64,000 nt of DNA from Calcarisporiella thermophila CBS 279.70 (Eukaryota > Calcarisporiellomycota): contig NW_027192192.1 of NCBI RefSeq assembly GCF_041956535.1, forward strand, positions 871,796 through 935,795, given 5' to 3'. Below are positions 1-12,700 of this stretch, one piece after another. The notes beneath the pieces were generated by a model that searched no databases, had not been told where the DNA came from, and saw only the letters and a list, made by a program, of their open reading frames with translations. Within the stretch, counting starts at the first letter, position 1, and each line of letters begins with the position of its first letter. The position numbers and the translations under genes were made by a program.

Positions 1-1
1 T

Positions 2-1330
2 CCTACCAACAAGAATAGCTACTTGAGCCAGCAGCAGGTCGATGCAGTCAAGTCCTATGTTAGATTGGCGTCCATTGCTGGGTGTAGTCGGATGCGAACT
101 GGCCAGCTGTTTAAAGAGACACGAGAATGTTCATTAACGAAACTCTGCACCAATTTTGAACATGTTAAGTTGGTGGATAAGTAAGTGCATTTCTGCTCTT
201 AGTGCGCACTCCCCATCAGTTCAAATCTAACTTATGTTACAATAGGTTTGATCGTTCTCAAACGGGCGATATCGGAGGCTTTTTCGGGAGGGATGATAAG
301 CGCAAGGCCTTGATCGTTTCTTTCCAGGGAACTTCTACGTGGAATAATGGGCTAACCGATGTGAAGTTCTTACAAGATGAGTACCCCAATGTGAAAGGGG
401 CCTTTGTTCATACAGGTAAATCTTTGAAATAAAAAAGACATCATCAGAAAACTTTGAAAATATAATACATTTACTCCTTTATGCTTTTTTATAGGCTTTC
501 TTCAGGCCGCCAACGCGGTTAAAGAGTATCTTTATCCAAAGATAAAAAATGAAACCCTGAAGCTGGGCGAGAACTTCAAAAATTATGAAGTTGAAGTGAT
601 CGGTCACTCTCTTGGCGGAGCCATTGCAACTCTCTTCAGTAATGTATCTTCTCTCTATTCCAAACATTACTCTTTTCTAATTTTTCTAATTTTTCTGAAT
701 TATTTTAGCTGCGGAATTAATGAATAGCGGCAAGCAAAACATTCCCAACTTTAACAAGGAGAAAGTAGTTCTCGTCACACTGGGGGAGCCGAGAGTGGGG
801 AATGCAGAGTTCGTCCAATTCATGAACCAACAGCCTATCCTTCAAAAGCGGATTACGAATCGCAATGACTTTGTGCCTTTCATTCCATTTGAATGGTCCT
901 TTTTCAGCTTTTTGCCCAACTATGCAAGTCGTAATTTCGTAATTCATGCTTTCGACAATGGAAAAGTAGTTCACTGTGTTAACGCTAATGACCAAGCTTG
1001 CGAGGACGACGAAGGATTTTTCAAAAATGCCGGACAAGATATGTTGGATATGGCATTGATGTCGGGTAGCTTTGATGTGAGTAGAGATGAAATTAGAAGA
1101 GAAACATTGAACAATTGACAAATTTCTTAATTTGTTAGCATTTTGAATTCAAAGATGTGATAACCGGATGCCCAACTGGCGGCAGCAGGACTCCGAAGGC
1201 AATTGGCGAGATAACTCTGGCAGATGCCTTCCTTGAACAATGGAAAGCTTCCAAAAAAAACAATAAGAATCCTGAATCCAATCCCCCTGAGAAAATCGGG
1301 CAAAAAGAGGAGTCGAAAAATACCGAATAG
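2..1330 (+). CDS. Class 3 lipase (triacylglycerol lipase family), 5' truncated
   Basis: Alpha/beta-hydrolase of the fungal lipase class 3 family, expected to hydrolyse acylglycerol esters; the start and any signal peptide lie outside the window. Exons join in frame at 2-180, 246-415, 495-638, 709-1076 and 1139-1330, giving 350 residues. Seen: the nucleophile elbow GHSLGG, the strand with an SFQGTSTW-like oxyanion region, the Asp block TNRNDFVPFIP, and the probable catalytic His at DHFEF, which appears only when the last intron (GTGAGT at 1077) is removed. Without that splice the frame stops at 1118 and loses the His. Cys in CVNANDQAC and ITGC could form disulfides, as in secreted lipases. The C-terminal 40 residues are Lys/Asn/Glu-rich and not lipase-like. 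Family assignment is secure; substrate and location are inferred. Confidence 0.93.
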
Positions 1331-2629
1331 AAGATTCCCCACTCTGTATTTCATGGCTAGATAGAAAACATAGAAGTTTGTATACTAGATGCCGTGTTGA
1401 GGGGAAGTTTAGCACAATATGGATCGATGGCGCAGTATGGAGGGGAGGCTTAGATTTAGTGGCTTACTTAGATACTTCTTTAATATATTATTAGCTTAGA
1501 TACACATCTTTAGATAGTTTTAGTGGTATAGAGTGGTTTAGAGCCTTACAATTATATTTATCTCTAGATTATCTTATATTACTTGATTATTTCATTTATA
1601 TCTTCATGATAATCTTGTTTCTATTTATATCTGTGATACATTATCTTTAGTATAGAAAGGGTATATCTTTAGTTTACAATATATGAGTGCTGTTTAGTTA
1701 GGATAAATCTGATTACACTACCACCATCTTGTGTCGTTTACTAGTCTTCTGAAGTGTTTGGTAAGGAGCAATCGAGAGCTTAGGGATAGCTAAGGGATTG
1801 CTGGATAGAACCTTATTAGACCAATATTCGACTCAACAGCCGTACTATTATACTATATGTATTTTAATAGATATCAAATGATTTCCAATTATAACCAATC
1901 GCCTTCGTATTTTGATACTTTCTAGTGCTTAATTGACTACTTGATTTCAACCCGATGGGCTGATATCAATGAACAAATAATGGCATTATTATGGCCGCAG
2001 TTTAGAAGGATGCCGAAATATTGTGTGCAAGCGACCTGACATTTATATAATGCATGCAAAGGTATATATTAAGAGATAATGCTATGCACCCTGTAATGGC
2101 GACCACAATGACGAAGTCCAACTTTCATATAAGTTTAAATGCAATATCAATAAGCCCAAAAGTACTCTCCAATTATAGATCTTCGAAGGGTATGAAGTTT
2201 AACATGAGAAAAGTACTATATCCTCATTAGAAGTAGATTGGGCATATTAACGTGTTGAAAAGCTATACTGCTTTTTCTCTGGAAGCAATTAAGCAGTTCT
2301 CTCGGGAAGTATTGCGGATGCTGAATCGATGATGGCCAATATACAGTAGTAGATTAGATAGGTGTAGTTCTCTAGTTGACAAATTCCTTTTTGTTTTCTA
2401 ATGATTTGCACTTCTCTGAGGCGGCTTGAGCATCTAACTAATGATCCATCATAGATATAAAGAGCAAGTATTATTTAATCTTCAAAGATATCCGTTTTAA
2501 GCTCAGAAATCAAAAATCCAATACAAATAGATAAGAAACAATACACAGCTACAATGCTAAAATAATAAAAAATAATGGTACAACCAATAAAAAAACGAAT
2601 TAGAATTCAGAAAAACCAATATACAGGCA
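1331..2629. other. ORF-poor AT-rich intergenic stretch
   Basis: About 1.3 kb between the 3' end of the lipase and the 3' end of the PP1 subunit gene. Apart from overhang of frames near the lipase end, I see no reading frame of useful length, no RNA gene and no repeat that I can name. It is longer than two 3' UTRs would need. Confidence 0.6.
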
Positions 2630-4138
2630 TTACCCGTGAATCGAAGAGAAAGGATAAGATTCCCTATATTGCGTGTTTTCCAATTCGCCCAGCCCGGCTG
2701 CCGAAGTAGGAGGAATATAAAAGCAATATTTTGACAAGAGTGTGAAGTAATCCAGCTTCTGCTCAGGCATTAGCTCAAACTCGGCACCTCTACCATGACT
2801 AATTTCTCTGTTCTCTATTGAGCAGGGAATGAGCATAGGCGAGGGGGGACTGGATGCGACCGTTTTACGACCAATGGTAATGGTTCCAGTATCAAGTCTA
2901 TCCTGCCACGTAAGACTTGTAATCGGTATCTCTACCGCGACTGGCTTCACCAAATTTAGGTTGTTAATATTTTCGTTATTTTGCAGTGTAAATGATGAGG
3001 TATGAGCCCGAGAGATTTTTGTTCCGTTGGATCTCTCGTGTGTCCCAGCTTCGCTTTTTCCTTTTTCATTAAACTTGAAGCTGTTTTCATCGCGATTTAA
3101 GATCGACAGCGGACTCCCGGGTGGAGATAATTCAATTCGTTTTTGATGGCTCTTATTTGCTTTCTTATTTCCTATTCTTCTGGGGGTAGTTGCAGAAGGA
3201 GAATGAGGGAATGTGGTTCGGGTAACATTAACCTGGTAGTTCTGCCCATCATTGTTCGCCCAGTATTCACGGCCACCCACGAGATAGCGGACTGCGAAAA
3301 GAAGAGTTGCATGATCCTGTATTTTAGCAACAGATATAGAAAACATAAAGCGATCAAAGAGTGTTGGATCGGATGCTTGATTAGATGGAGTGGGGATATA
3401 GGTGGCGTTTGTTTCAAAAAGGTTTTCCCAATAGTCAAATGTGTAGCGTACAATTACATGCCTGCGTGAATGCAAAGAAATGTTAACGATATGTATTGCC
3501 TCTTACATTGGAATGGATAAATACTTTTGATATGAAAGATTTTGTACTGCGATGATGCCTTGGATCATGCTTTCATTTTTGCTCAGATATACACTTTCAA
3601 CCGATACTACAGATCTATGAATATCCGAAATTGTAACCGGCGGGAAACTGATCAGAGATATCGACAGCTGACCACTATTTGTATTACAGCTATTTTCCTC
3701 TTGACTATTTTCCTCTTCATTGTTAAGAATCGGGTCCGCAGATGCAGATCGAGGTGTCTCTTCTTTTAAGAATAGACGTATATGTTCAACGGTGTCAAAA
3801 TGCACAAACTTGGGGCAAGTGGGCGTTGCAGGAGCAGAGCGACTCTTTGCTTTTAGAGAGGGGCGTAGCCTAACACCACACTTGTTGGTTTCTATCCGTA
3901 GTGGTTCTGCTGGTGAGGATAGTGCATGATGTGTTTCTATAAAGGCAGAAGGAATAATTGAACGCGGAGGAGAGGAAGAAAAGAGCCCAGAAACAACATT
4001 TAAGGCCATGGACGTGTCAGCTGGTTTTTTGGCGGCAACTAGCTTAACACTGCGGGCGGAAAAGCGAGCCTCATTTGGGATGGTCGTGGCAGAAGAATTT
4101 ACAAGGAGAAGTTTAGGCGAAATGGGGGTATAAGGCAT
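2630..4138 (-). CDS. PP1 glycogen-targeting regulatory subunit with CBM21 domain (Gac1/PPP1R3 type)
   Basis: Two exons (4138-3525 and 3461-2630) join in frame to give 481 residues. The CBM21 module spans roughly residues 165-260: a VESVYLSKNESMIQG-like strand, then, across the splice, VIVRYTFDYW, and the terminal block YWANNDGQNYQV typical of CBM21 ligand sites. Upstream, KFVHFD fits the RVxF-type PP1 docking motif at the usual distance before the CBM21. The N-terminus and the region after CBM21 are Ser/Pro-rich and look disordered; a short conserved-looking stretch, YFTLLSKYCFY, lies near the C-terminus as in Gac1/Pig proteins. Inferred role: bringing protein phosphatase 1 to glycogen to activate glycogen synthase. 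The 5'SS is GTATTT and the 3'SS ACGCAG. Family call is firm; the symbol is left open because yeasts have several paralogues. Confidence 0.9.
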
Positions 4139-5578
4139 ATCTCACGCTGACCAATGGAATTAGGAAAGTATAAATTTAAAACTTATTAACGCTCAAATAA
4201 AACATGTTTACAAAAACGGAAAAGAGCGAGAGTAAGAGGTAAATAGAAAATAATGAGAGAGAAGAGGGCAAAGAAAAGGTGGAAAATATAGTAATTAGTT
4301 AGGCGTAACTTTGTGAAGCGTAGTTCCCTTTTCAATAGGTCTATTCAAAGCCACGTTTATGGCTCTTCTGATACTTTCTCAAATATGGTAAAATAATTAA
4401 TATGTAACTTTAAAGGGAAGGGAATCACGACAAAATATCAGGTATGAATAGCCGTTCCATCAGTTGTACTCTCTTATGCCCTTGTCCCTCCGCTTCGTAC
4501 TGACCATTTTTTTTAGTAGAGTACATAAGATTCTGTTTAAAATATCAGCCTTCAGTGCATTAGAATATGGATATACTGCGAGTAATTCTTATGGCTTAGG
4601 TCTGAAGATTTAAGCTCCAAGATCACCCATGTCTTCGGCTCATCGTAAACAGCTTGTGTCGCCCCCTTACTAAATGCAGCTCCTCGGGTGGGCTGTCTTA
4701 ATTTTGACCCCTTGAGCACCCAAATTCTTAAATCTCTTCAGTAAAACTAACGCTTCTGGTTTTTTGTAATAGAAAAAATAATAGGGTAATAAATTCCGCG
4801 GAATATCTCATTTTACATATCTCTAAGCAGTATTAACTCACAATCATTTCACTGGCTGCCGATTTTTTTATTTCACTTCGCCATAATAATACAGTCAGTA
4901 GGACATATAAATAACTGTAGAGACGGTCTATTGATAGTGTTTCTTTTAGATGATAGGTTCACGCGAGAGTAGTTAGTGAGGATAAAATATCACCTGGTTA
5001 AACAAAGGCTGAAGGGGCATAAAGTGGGTATACTAATGCTTTATAGCCTACAACAATAATACCTTTTAGAAAATAAGATTTATATGTATATGGTAAACCT
5101 CGCCGGACTCTAACAAAGCAAATTCCTATAAGTCTATTCCAAATAACAACAAATTGTAGTTAGAGCTCTCATCCTTATTGATGATAATGTAGTTTAATAG
5201 TCCACATTAACATAAGTGATTTTCGGTTGAGGTCATATATGCTCCCAAATTGCCCTGGAGTTCATATGGCTACCATTTCATAGGCAAGTTAACCTAGAGG
5301 ATTCAATTATGCCGAAATATTCGGAACAGGAGATTGTACACTTGTAATAAACAAGAAAAAAGTGAGCGTGAAAATTGGGTATTTCTTACATCAATAGAGG
5401 TCTGCTCAGTAGGTATCATAATAGCGTCTGCACCCGCAAAGGATAGCTTACGATATTCACTTAATCGTAATCTACTGCTCGATTATTTTAGCAATTAACC
5501 AACGAGGCGCAGCATATTCAAAAGGAGTTGTTTGCGAGCATCAAATTGACTTGTTTTTACGTTCTTTTCCTAATCCCA
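4139..5578. other. Long ORF-poor promoter region between PP1 subunit and eIF2B gamma
   Basis: About 1.4 kb between two divergent gene starts with no reading frame of 60 codons or more on either strand. The part near 4139-4300 is A-rich and should hold the upstream region of the minus-strand gene; the rest must hold the plus-strand promoter. I see no RNA gene or named repeat. Confidence 0.6.
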
Positions 5579-7365
5579 ATGACCACATACTCTTACCCTA
5601 CGAAGACAAATTCAGAATTTCAAGCAATTGTATTGCCTGGAGATCTTGGCAACCAGTGGGTTTTACATATTGATAATGTTTAATCATGAATTTCTATAAC
5701 ACGACCTAAAATGTAATAGATTGTTTCCTCTAACCGAGGAAGACAACGTCCCAATTGGCCTTTTGCCTGTTGCCAATAAACCTATACTGCACTATGTTCT
5801 CGGATGGCTGGAGAAAGCTGGCATTAGAGGTACCGATACTTTGTATCCCGAGGTGACGAGACAAATGCTGTGCTTGCTTACATTTTTTTATATCTAATTG
5901 CAGATGTTATAATTGTCGCTCAAACTCAAACCCATCAAAAAATTCAACATTATCTTACACGTATATATAATGGTGGAATAAATCCTGAGCTGGAAGTGGT
6001 CGAGGATCGAGATTTGGACACTGCTGATATGCTTAGACACGTGCGGCACCGTATCCATGTATGTATATTTTATTTTATTTTTCTCGGTGAAATATGCTGA
6101 CGACTTCCAATTTTCTCAATCGAATTTGAAGAATGATTTTCTTGTTATTTCTTGCGATCTCATTACGGATCTCCCACCTCATGAATTCCTCGACTTTTAC
6201 CGTCTTCACGATCCAACTGTCGCCGCACTTTTCTTTGAGCCTCCGACCACGGAATCTCCCACCCCAGGAAAAGAAAAAAAGCGCTCTGATGCCATGCAGT
6301 TTGTTGGACTTTCGCCTGAAAATAGCCAGCTTGTACATTTGGCAAGCTCTGCGGATATTCGCGATAAATTCTCCCTTCGCACATCACTTTTGTGGAAATT
6401 CCCCAGAGTACAAATCTTTACTACCTTGGAAGATGCACACGTTTACATATTCAAGAGATGGGTTCTCGATTTCTTGGCATCCAGAAAGGGAATATCAAGC
6501 GTGAAGGACGAGTTAATCCCAATACTGGTCAAAAGCCAATATCGACCCAAGTTCGCAGAGCGAGAGGGATTAATGAAATGTATGTGCATTCATAGACATC
6601 CATTAGCGTGAGAGTACGATCGATACCATTTTATTTTAATTTTTGGTTACATAGTTGCCGGAAGTTATGAGCCAGTAAGCAGAGTGGCTCTTGAATATTC
6701 TTCTGTTAGCGCGCCAGAGGTTGGGCCTATCAATTGCCTGGCTTACGTACAACGCACTGGTTTCTGCGGGCGAGCAACCTCTATTCAAGACTACGCAGAT
6801 TTGAATCGCAATGTAATCTCAGATATTTTTTTATCATAAAGGCTTTAAGTAATTTCATTTTTTCCATTAAACAGCTGACAAAGACGACTACTCTGCCACG
6901 GGTACCGGAATCGGCAGAGGCTCAGGCCAAAGCAGTAGGTGCGGATTCCCTGGTTGGCGAGGATACTAAAATTGAGGAACGCACATCGATCAAGCGCTCT
7001 ACGGTGGGAAGTCACTGTATAATTGGGAAAGGCGTTAAGATTAGCAATTCTGTGGTGATGGATCATGTTGTAATCGAGGACAAGTATGTTTAAATTGTGC
7101 TATTTTTGGAAAACTTGCTTCTTATAAGTTTCTTTTTTTTTCCCCTAATAGCGTGAAGTTGGAAGGTTGCATCGTTTGCCACAATGCGAAGATTTTAGAG
7201 CGTGCTCAACTTAAGGATTGCGAGGTAGGGGGAGGTTATATCGTTAAAGCTGAGAGTAAGTTGGATGTACTATTTACTCTATCATATTTTACTAATCACC
7301 ACCGTACTCATTTATTAGCACTGGCAAAGAATGAAAAGTTAGTGGGCCAGGTTTTATTTGGCTAA
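5579..7365 (+). CDS. GCD1: Translation initiation factor eIF2B subunit gamma (Gcd1)
   Basis: Non-catalytic gamma subunit of eIF2B, the guanine nucleotide exchange factor that recycles eIF2-GDP in the cytosol. Eight exons (5579-5655, 5720-5829, 5904-6058, 6132-6579, 6655-6812, 6875-7083, 7152-7255, 7319-7365) give 435 residues, the usual size. The N-terminal nucleotidyltransferase-like fold starts with EFQAIVLPGDLGNQLFPLT and includes LLPVANKPILHYVL. The C-terminal third has hexapeptide repeats (VGEDTKIEERTSIKRS, VGSHCIIGKGVKISNS) forming the left-handed beta helix, ending in ...KNEKLVGQVLFG. The glycine-rich signature of active sugar transferases is degraded (GDLGNQL in place of GxGTRL), as expected for gamma. 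Delta/epsilon subunits are less likely because no C-terminal W2 domain follows. All junction phases agree. Confidence 0.95.
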
Positions 7366-7866
7366 ACAATGTAGATATATACTTAATCAATAAACGAATT
7401 ATAAACTTGGATCTGACTGAAATAGCTACTTTATAATATATCTCGAATAGAGAGATATCCATATTTTATTTAGTCTGCTTGTGTGTTCACAATTGGCAAA
7501 TTACTCAATTAAGAAACTATTTATTTATTTTTCTTTTCAAAATATCTCCTAACCCTCCCCCTCCCCCTTCCCCTCCCCCATTTTTTTATTATTTTGATGT
7601 TGCTTGGTCTGTTCCCAGCAATCCTGTGTTCAATTCGAATCAGCTTTCTGTAATCTTAACCTTTAAGCGCGAATACTTTGCGAATTTAGCTATATTTCCA
7701 TAAAGATGACAAACATGCAGAGCTTGATATAAATGCCTTCGCTATAATGACGAGCTATTCGTGAAGAAAAAAAAACACGAGACTCCTTTACGATTTTATA
7801 TTAATGGATCACAAAATCATGAGCATATAATAATTGAATGTCAGACGGCGCGATTGAGGCGCAGTA
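7366..7866. other. Intergenic region with C/T-rich tract
   Basis: Between eIF2B gamma and the mitochondrial ribosomal protein. A strongly pyrimidine-rich run lies at about 7548-7588 (blocks of C broken by T, ending in poly-T). No further gene is seen. Confidence 0.6.
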
Positions 7867-8606
7867 GTGACGAAATTATGTTTTCTATTGAAGAAAAACA
7901 GTCTAGTAAGTTGCAAACATAATACAACTAGATCATTCAGTGCGATGTTTTCGAGAATATCACTGCGTGTATTTGCTCCCCGGATCACGCTTGCCTCACC
8001 TACTAAGGCATGGGCAAATCGATCACTGACATGCCAAAAGCATTCACTTAGCACTTTCAACCGCCCTACTTCAATTGCCGCCAACATCCTTACATCTTTA
8101 TCCCGCGCCAATTCCATGAATCCTTCCCCCTACCATCAACAGCAGGCCACTATGGCAACACTCAATCAAGTCATTCGCAAAATGCGTAAATCCACTCGGA
8201 AGCCCTCCAAATCTCCAGCTCTTGACCGCTGTTATCAGAAAAAAGGAGTGTGCAATAAGGTCTACACCACTAAACCGAAAAAGCCCAACTCTGCCCAGCG
8301 TAAGGTGGCTCGTGTGAAGCTGTCTAACGGCAAGGTGGTTCTTGCCTATATTCCCGGCGAAGGCCATAATTTGCAGGAGCATTCAGTAGTGCTGGTTAGA
8401 GGAGGAAGAGTACCGGACTTGCCCGGTGTACGTTATCATCTTGTGAGAGGAACAATGGATTTACAAGGTGTACCAAATAGAGTGAATTCGCGGTCAAAAT
8501 ATGGAAGTAAGTTACTATCTCAGGGGGATCCACGATAGTAGAGTTATTGTTGACGGCTAATGTTCTAATTCTGAAAATAGCTCGTAAACCGCAAAAGAAA
8601 GATTAG
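7867..8606 (+). CDS. MRPS12: Mitochondrial small ribosomal subunit protein uS12m
   Basis: Nuclear-encoded homologue of bacterial RpsL, a decoding-centre protein of the mitochondrial ribosome. Exons 7867-8506 and 8581-8606 join to end in KYGTRKPQKKD, the classic uS12 tail; without the splice the frame runs into unrelated residues. Seen: [12 protein letters not shown], the [15 protein letters not shown] block, and [18 protein letters not shown] followed by DLPGVRYH. About 100 residues precede the S12 core, rich in Arg/Ser/Thr and poor in acidic residues, consistent with a mitochondrial targeting sequence. The start is uncertain: the first in-frame ATG (7867) gives 221 residues, while the ATG at 7945 ([10 protein letters not shown]) gives 195 and begins with a better amphipathic presequence. 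Confidence 0.96.
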
Positions 8607-9705
8607 AGCTCTAGATCTGTTTGCTTTCGCGAAAATTTGAGAAAGAGGATTTGTTTTTGTTTGTTCTTTTTTTTATGTATCCTATTTTCTCTATATATTA
8701 TTCTCTATTTTTCTTTAACAACACAATTAGAGCTTTGGGAACGTCTTTTATCGCATCTGCGACTTAGGGCAGTCGGATTCTCTATTGGATAATAATAGGG
8801 GGCTTAATTCACGTGCAAATGAAGTGAGAGCCAACTAGACACAAACAAAAGGTTAAATGACTATCATTACATAAGAAGAAAAAAATACCTTGAAACAGAT
8901 ATCAAAGATACGATTTTTTTTCTACAATTTCTCGAGGGGGTTCAAAGTTCAGATGGGTAGAGAGGGGGCCCACTGGGAGATTTCTCGACGACTAGGGTGG
9001 CTTGGTGGGTCCTTCTTCGAAGGTTTTATGTAAGAGGAAATTCGAGACGGTATAAGCGCGCAGGCTTTCTAGCCTGTGATCGGCCATTGATCGTTTTAAA
9101 ATTCAATTAACAGGCAACCAGTTCAATAGAGGGGAGAATAATATAGTGCAACATTGACAAGAGCTGGGCCGTGCGCCTAGATTTCAGCTAGTTAGACACA
9201 AGTCAGGAGGGGACAAGGAATTACTCTGTGCCAAACTTGGCCAATCGATCGGTGCAAATGAACTCTGTAAATTTATTTTATATGTTTGGTTTGAAAAAAC
9301 TTTATATCTCCTTCGGGTACGGACTCATTTTATGGCCTATTCCATTTAATATTTTGCCTTTCCTCTCTTTGTCATCTCATCTCATTCTTTCGAAATTATT
9401 TCATGATTCAATTAGTCTAATCATCAGTGAAGTGGTATTCCCCCGAAACCCAACTTATATTTATTTCCTCTCTCCCTTCAAGCTTCTAATATCTTTGTAG
9501 TATACCTTGTCCATCTTTAATTTCGTCTTTTCCGCTTTCGGTTAGTCTAGCTTGCTGTTTAGAACCCTTTTATTTCACTCTCTTTTCTACCCTTTACCCT
9601 TCACTTAATAATAACACCCCTTTGAAAAGGTATCCTGTCCACACTTGTTGACCTGCAAGTCTTCGTTGAATGCTGACAACTCTTTCTATATTGTGTTTTT
9701 GAGAT
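8607..9705. other. Long intergenic and 5' leader region
   Basis: About 1.1 kb before the large orphan ORF. The last 300 bases are C/T-rich, as often seen in fungal promoters and leaders. Short open frames here (for example 9228-9500) show hydrophobic, biased translations and no family resemblance. Confidence 0.55.
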
Positions 9706-12700
9706 ATGGCCTCCGGTAGCACGGTTTATGAGCGTACTCTTCCAGTGACACTTGACCTCCTTTATGAGCGTGAAGACGACGAAGACTCTTCTGACTATGA
9801 CTATCAGAGCTCCCTCCCACCACCAAGTGCCTACCCAGGCGCTCACCACTCCTTCACACGTCGGGAGAAGCACCTCTCTGCCACCTCTATAGAATATATA
9901 ATCCTTCTCACCAACTACAAACTTGCCCAGTTAGCGTGCTCTCCTCCAACGTCAGACAGTATGCGCCGGCGCCTCTTAACTAAAGGTTTCCTTAATGCAA
10001 CGTATTCACTCCCACACTTTTTTACCTTTGGTACCCCGTTGAGGACTTGGCGATTTGTAGGAGAAGAAGCTATGGTGATACCGGTCGACAGCAACATTGA
10101 GGATATCATTAACGAGTTTGCGATAGCCTACGAACAGCGCAGACAATTAATGCAGTTGGAATTTGAACGAGCAAACTCAGACCCACATCGGCCGATGAGT
10201 AGTGCGGAAATCGCAAGATATTTTCTCAGTGTTGGAGAGATTGATTTCGACAAAGAAGAAGGGACGGAGAGGGATGATATTGAGGAAGATATCCAAGAGG
10301 AAGAGAAAGAGGCAGGAAATGAGGGTGAGATGGACGATGAGGAGGATGACGAGTATGAGGTCTTATGGGGAATGGCACGGCAAATTCAATTTGACACTTG
10401 CAGAAGTAGCACCAACTCTAACAACAATACCAAAGAAGCGCCAGGAAAAGAAGAAAATACACGATACGCACCCCCCCATTGCCCCCTGCCTGATATCCCA
10501 CCGTCATCTCCGGCGTCAGCTGATAAGTCTGAACCCGCCGAACCAGAGGAAACAGAAGATTCAGCAATCTCCACCAAGCTTCAAGATGCTGAGGTCTCCG
10601 GCCAAAAAGCTGACATTGCACTTCTTGCACAGATTATCCAGAATATGAATCCAAAAATGCCATCTCATCGAACCGTGGTAATTCATCCGATGGAATCGCA
10701 TGCAAAGCCAGAAGCTTTGTCGACGCAACAACCCTCAGTAAATATAACTTCTGCAGGCCCTCTTTCGCCCGAGTCCAAGACACCAAAGGTTTCACAATCA
10801 ACCAGGTCCATTACCCTCTACCCACCCAAAGATAATCATACCGCACTAAATCTTCTCACGGCAGCAAAAAAACCGACCACTCCGCCTGACTCACCCAGCT
10901 CTCCTTTGTCCTTTAACTCGGCCCCCAACTCACCCACTTTTTCACCGCCCTCCATTTCGACTAACCACTCGTCTTCTCCAACATCCCCACGATCCTTATC
11001 CGCACAACGCACCTCTTCGGTTCTCGATCTAGAACTTCCTTTTCTTAGGAATTTATGTAATGTGATGTTTCAGGGCGACATGGGTCCGCCAGCACCGTTG
11101 GAACAAGCGTCAGAAAGAGCAAATGAAATGGAGGTGGAAGACGAAGTCCCGTGTCGACAAAAGACGTTCCGAAAATCATATCTTAACTCCAAGGAGCTCC
11201 CACCGATCCCTAGTCTTCAAGATGAGATAGTCGCCGCAATCGCCCGCGCAGATCAAGGCCACGACTTCTTGAACAGGCGCAAGAGCACTGGAGGTGCGAA
11301 TGATTCCGCGCCTACCTTGGATTTCGACCTGAATAATCTCTTTGACATGAAGTTTAATGTTGATATTGATTCTCGGTGGAGAGAACTCAGTCTCTCTGAG
11401 CGGATGGCAGTTGCCGATGCCGCTGTGGCAGCAGCAAAAGCGGCCGGAAGGATGACCAGCGATGGCGAGCTGGAGCGTAGAATCAGCTCTGAAGTGCGAA
11501 GGGAGTTGCAGAAATCAATGAAGCAGCGAAGTGTCAGTATTGACAAGATTGACCCTGACCTCCCTAGTCCATTGGGCATCTCTTGCACAGGCATTCCATG
11601 TTTCCCCAATTTGTCTCGATTCTCATCGCACTCCTACTCTTCGACCATGAGTTCCAACACGCTTAAGTCGTTGCCCGAGATTACCAACCATGCACCTACT
11701 AATCTGGATACAGCGATTCGAGTAGCCGCATCCATCCGTGCAAAGAGAAACTCCTCTCGCAAAACACGAACAAGTGAAATGATGGTCGACTTTAGACGGT
11801 CAGCTATCACAGAGAGACGGCCTTCCGGAGCCTCAATTGGCGAGTTTTCTAGTGCATTCCAGATAGCTTATGACAAAGAAAAGGCAGACGCAGAGAGTAC
11901 AGCTAGATCTGAAACGAACATTGAAAGCACCCAAGTGCCATTAGAGTTGCCCAAGCTACCAGAAATTCGCATATTTGGTGAAAGCGAAAAAGAAAATGAC
12001 TGGTTAGTTTGGATGGAAGCCATGGATACCGGCGAAAGCGGGAAACAGCTTGATAAAGTGGAAGAGAATGAGGTGAGAAAGAAGGCTGAACAAGAAGTAA
12101 AGGAGCAGAAACACGAGCCAACGAGTGCAAAATCAAAACAGCGCGATAGTGCTGACAAGAAGGATGATAAAAATCTCGCGGAACTGTCGCTGCTTCCGGA
12201 GATCTGTGTCTCAGGGGACGAAAAGAATCAGGCTTGGATGTCGTGGGTCGAATCCGAGGATGCAGTGAACTCGTCGAGAAGTCAGCAACAGCTGAAGCGC
12301 AATTCTCTCTCCAAACAACGCCCACTCTCTCCAACGGCACCTCAAGAGGACCCCATTGCAGAAGTTCCTCCGCCGCCTCCTCCCAAGGACCCCGAGCATT
12401 TGGCAAGATTGCGTGCCAGGGCACATCGCAACATGCAACAGCTTCCCGCCCGTACGAGCTCCGCTAATCCTGCAGTGAAGCGTCGTATTTCGCGCACGAA
12501 TTCTGTCCGCCGAAAATACGGCCACTCAACCATGGGCCACACCCTTTCTGCAGCCGAAAAGCGTAACTCTAGAATATTGAATGCTACGGTGACTCCTTAC
12601 GGCGAAGAATCCAGCCCCAATCCAAATCCCATGCATCGCTCGCGCAGACCACGACGCCGTACCTCTTTTGCCAGTAGCATCACCTCTCTTGCCACTTCCA

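Noticed and set aside
717-1121. Minus-strand 134-codon open frame over the lipase
   Set aside because: Shadow of the lipase exon; no family resemblance, while the plus strand has catalytic motifs.
5830-6100. Plus-strand frame at 5870-6100 as a separate small gene
   Set aside because: It is exon 3 of eIF2B gamma read with its flanking introns; splicing restores the known protein.
10202-10648. Plus-strand overlapping frame inside the large orphan gene
   Set aside because: Arg/Lys/Ser-rich alternate-frame translation of an acidic, Pro-rich coding region.
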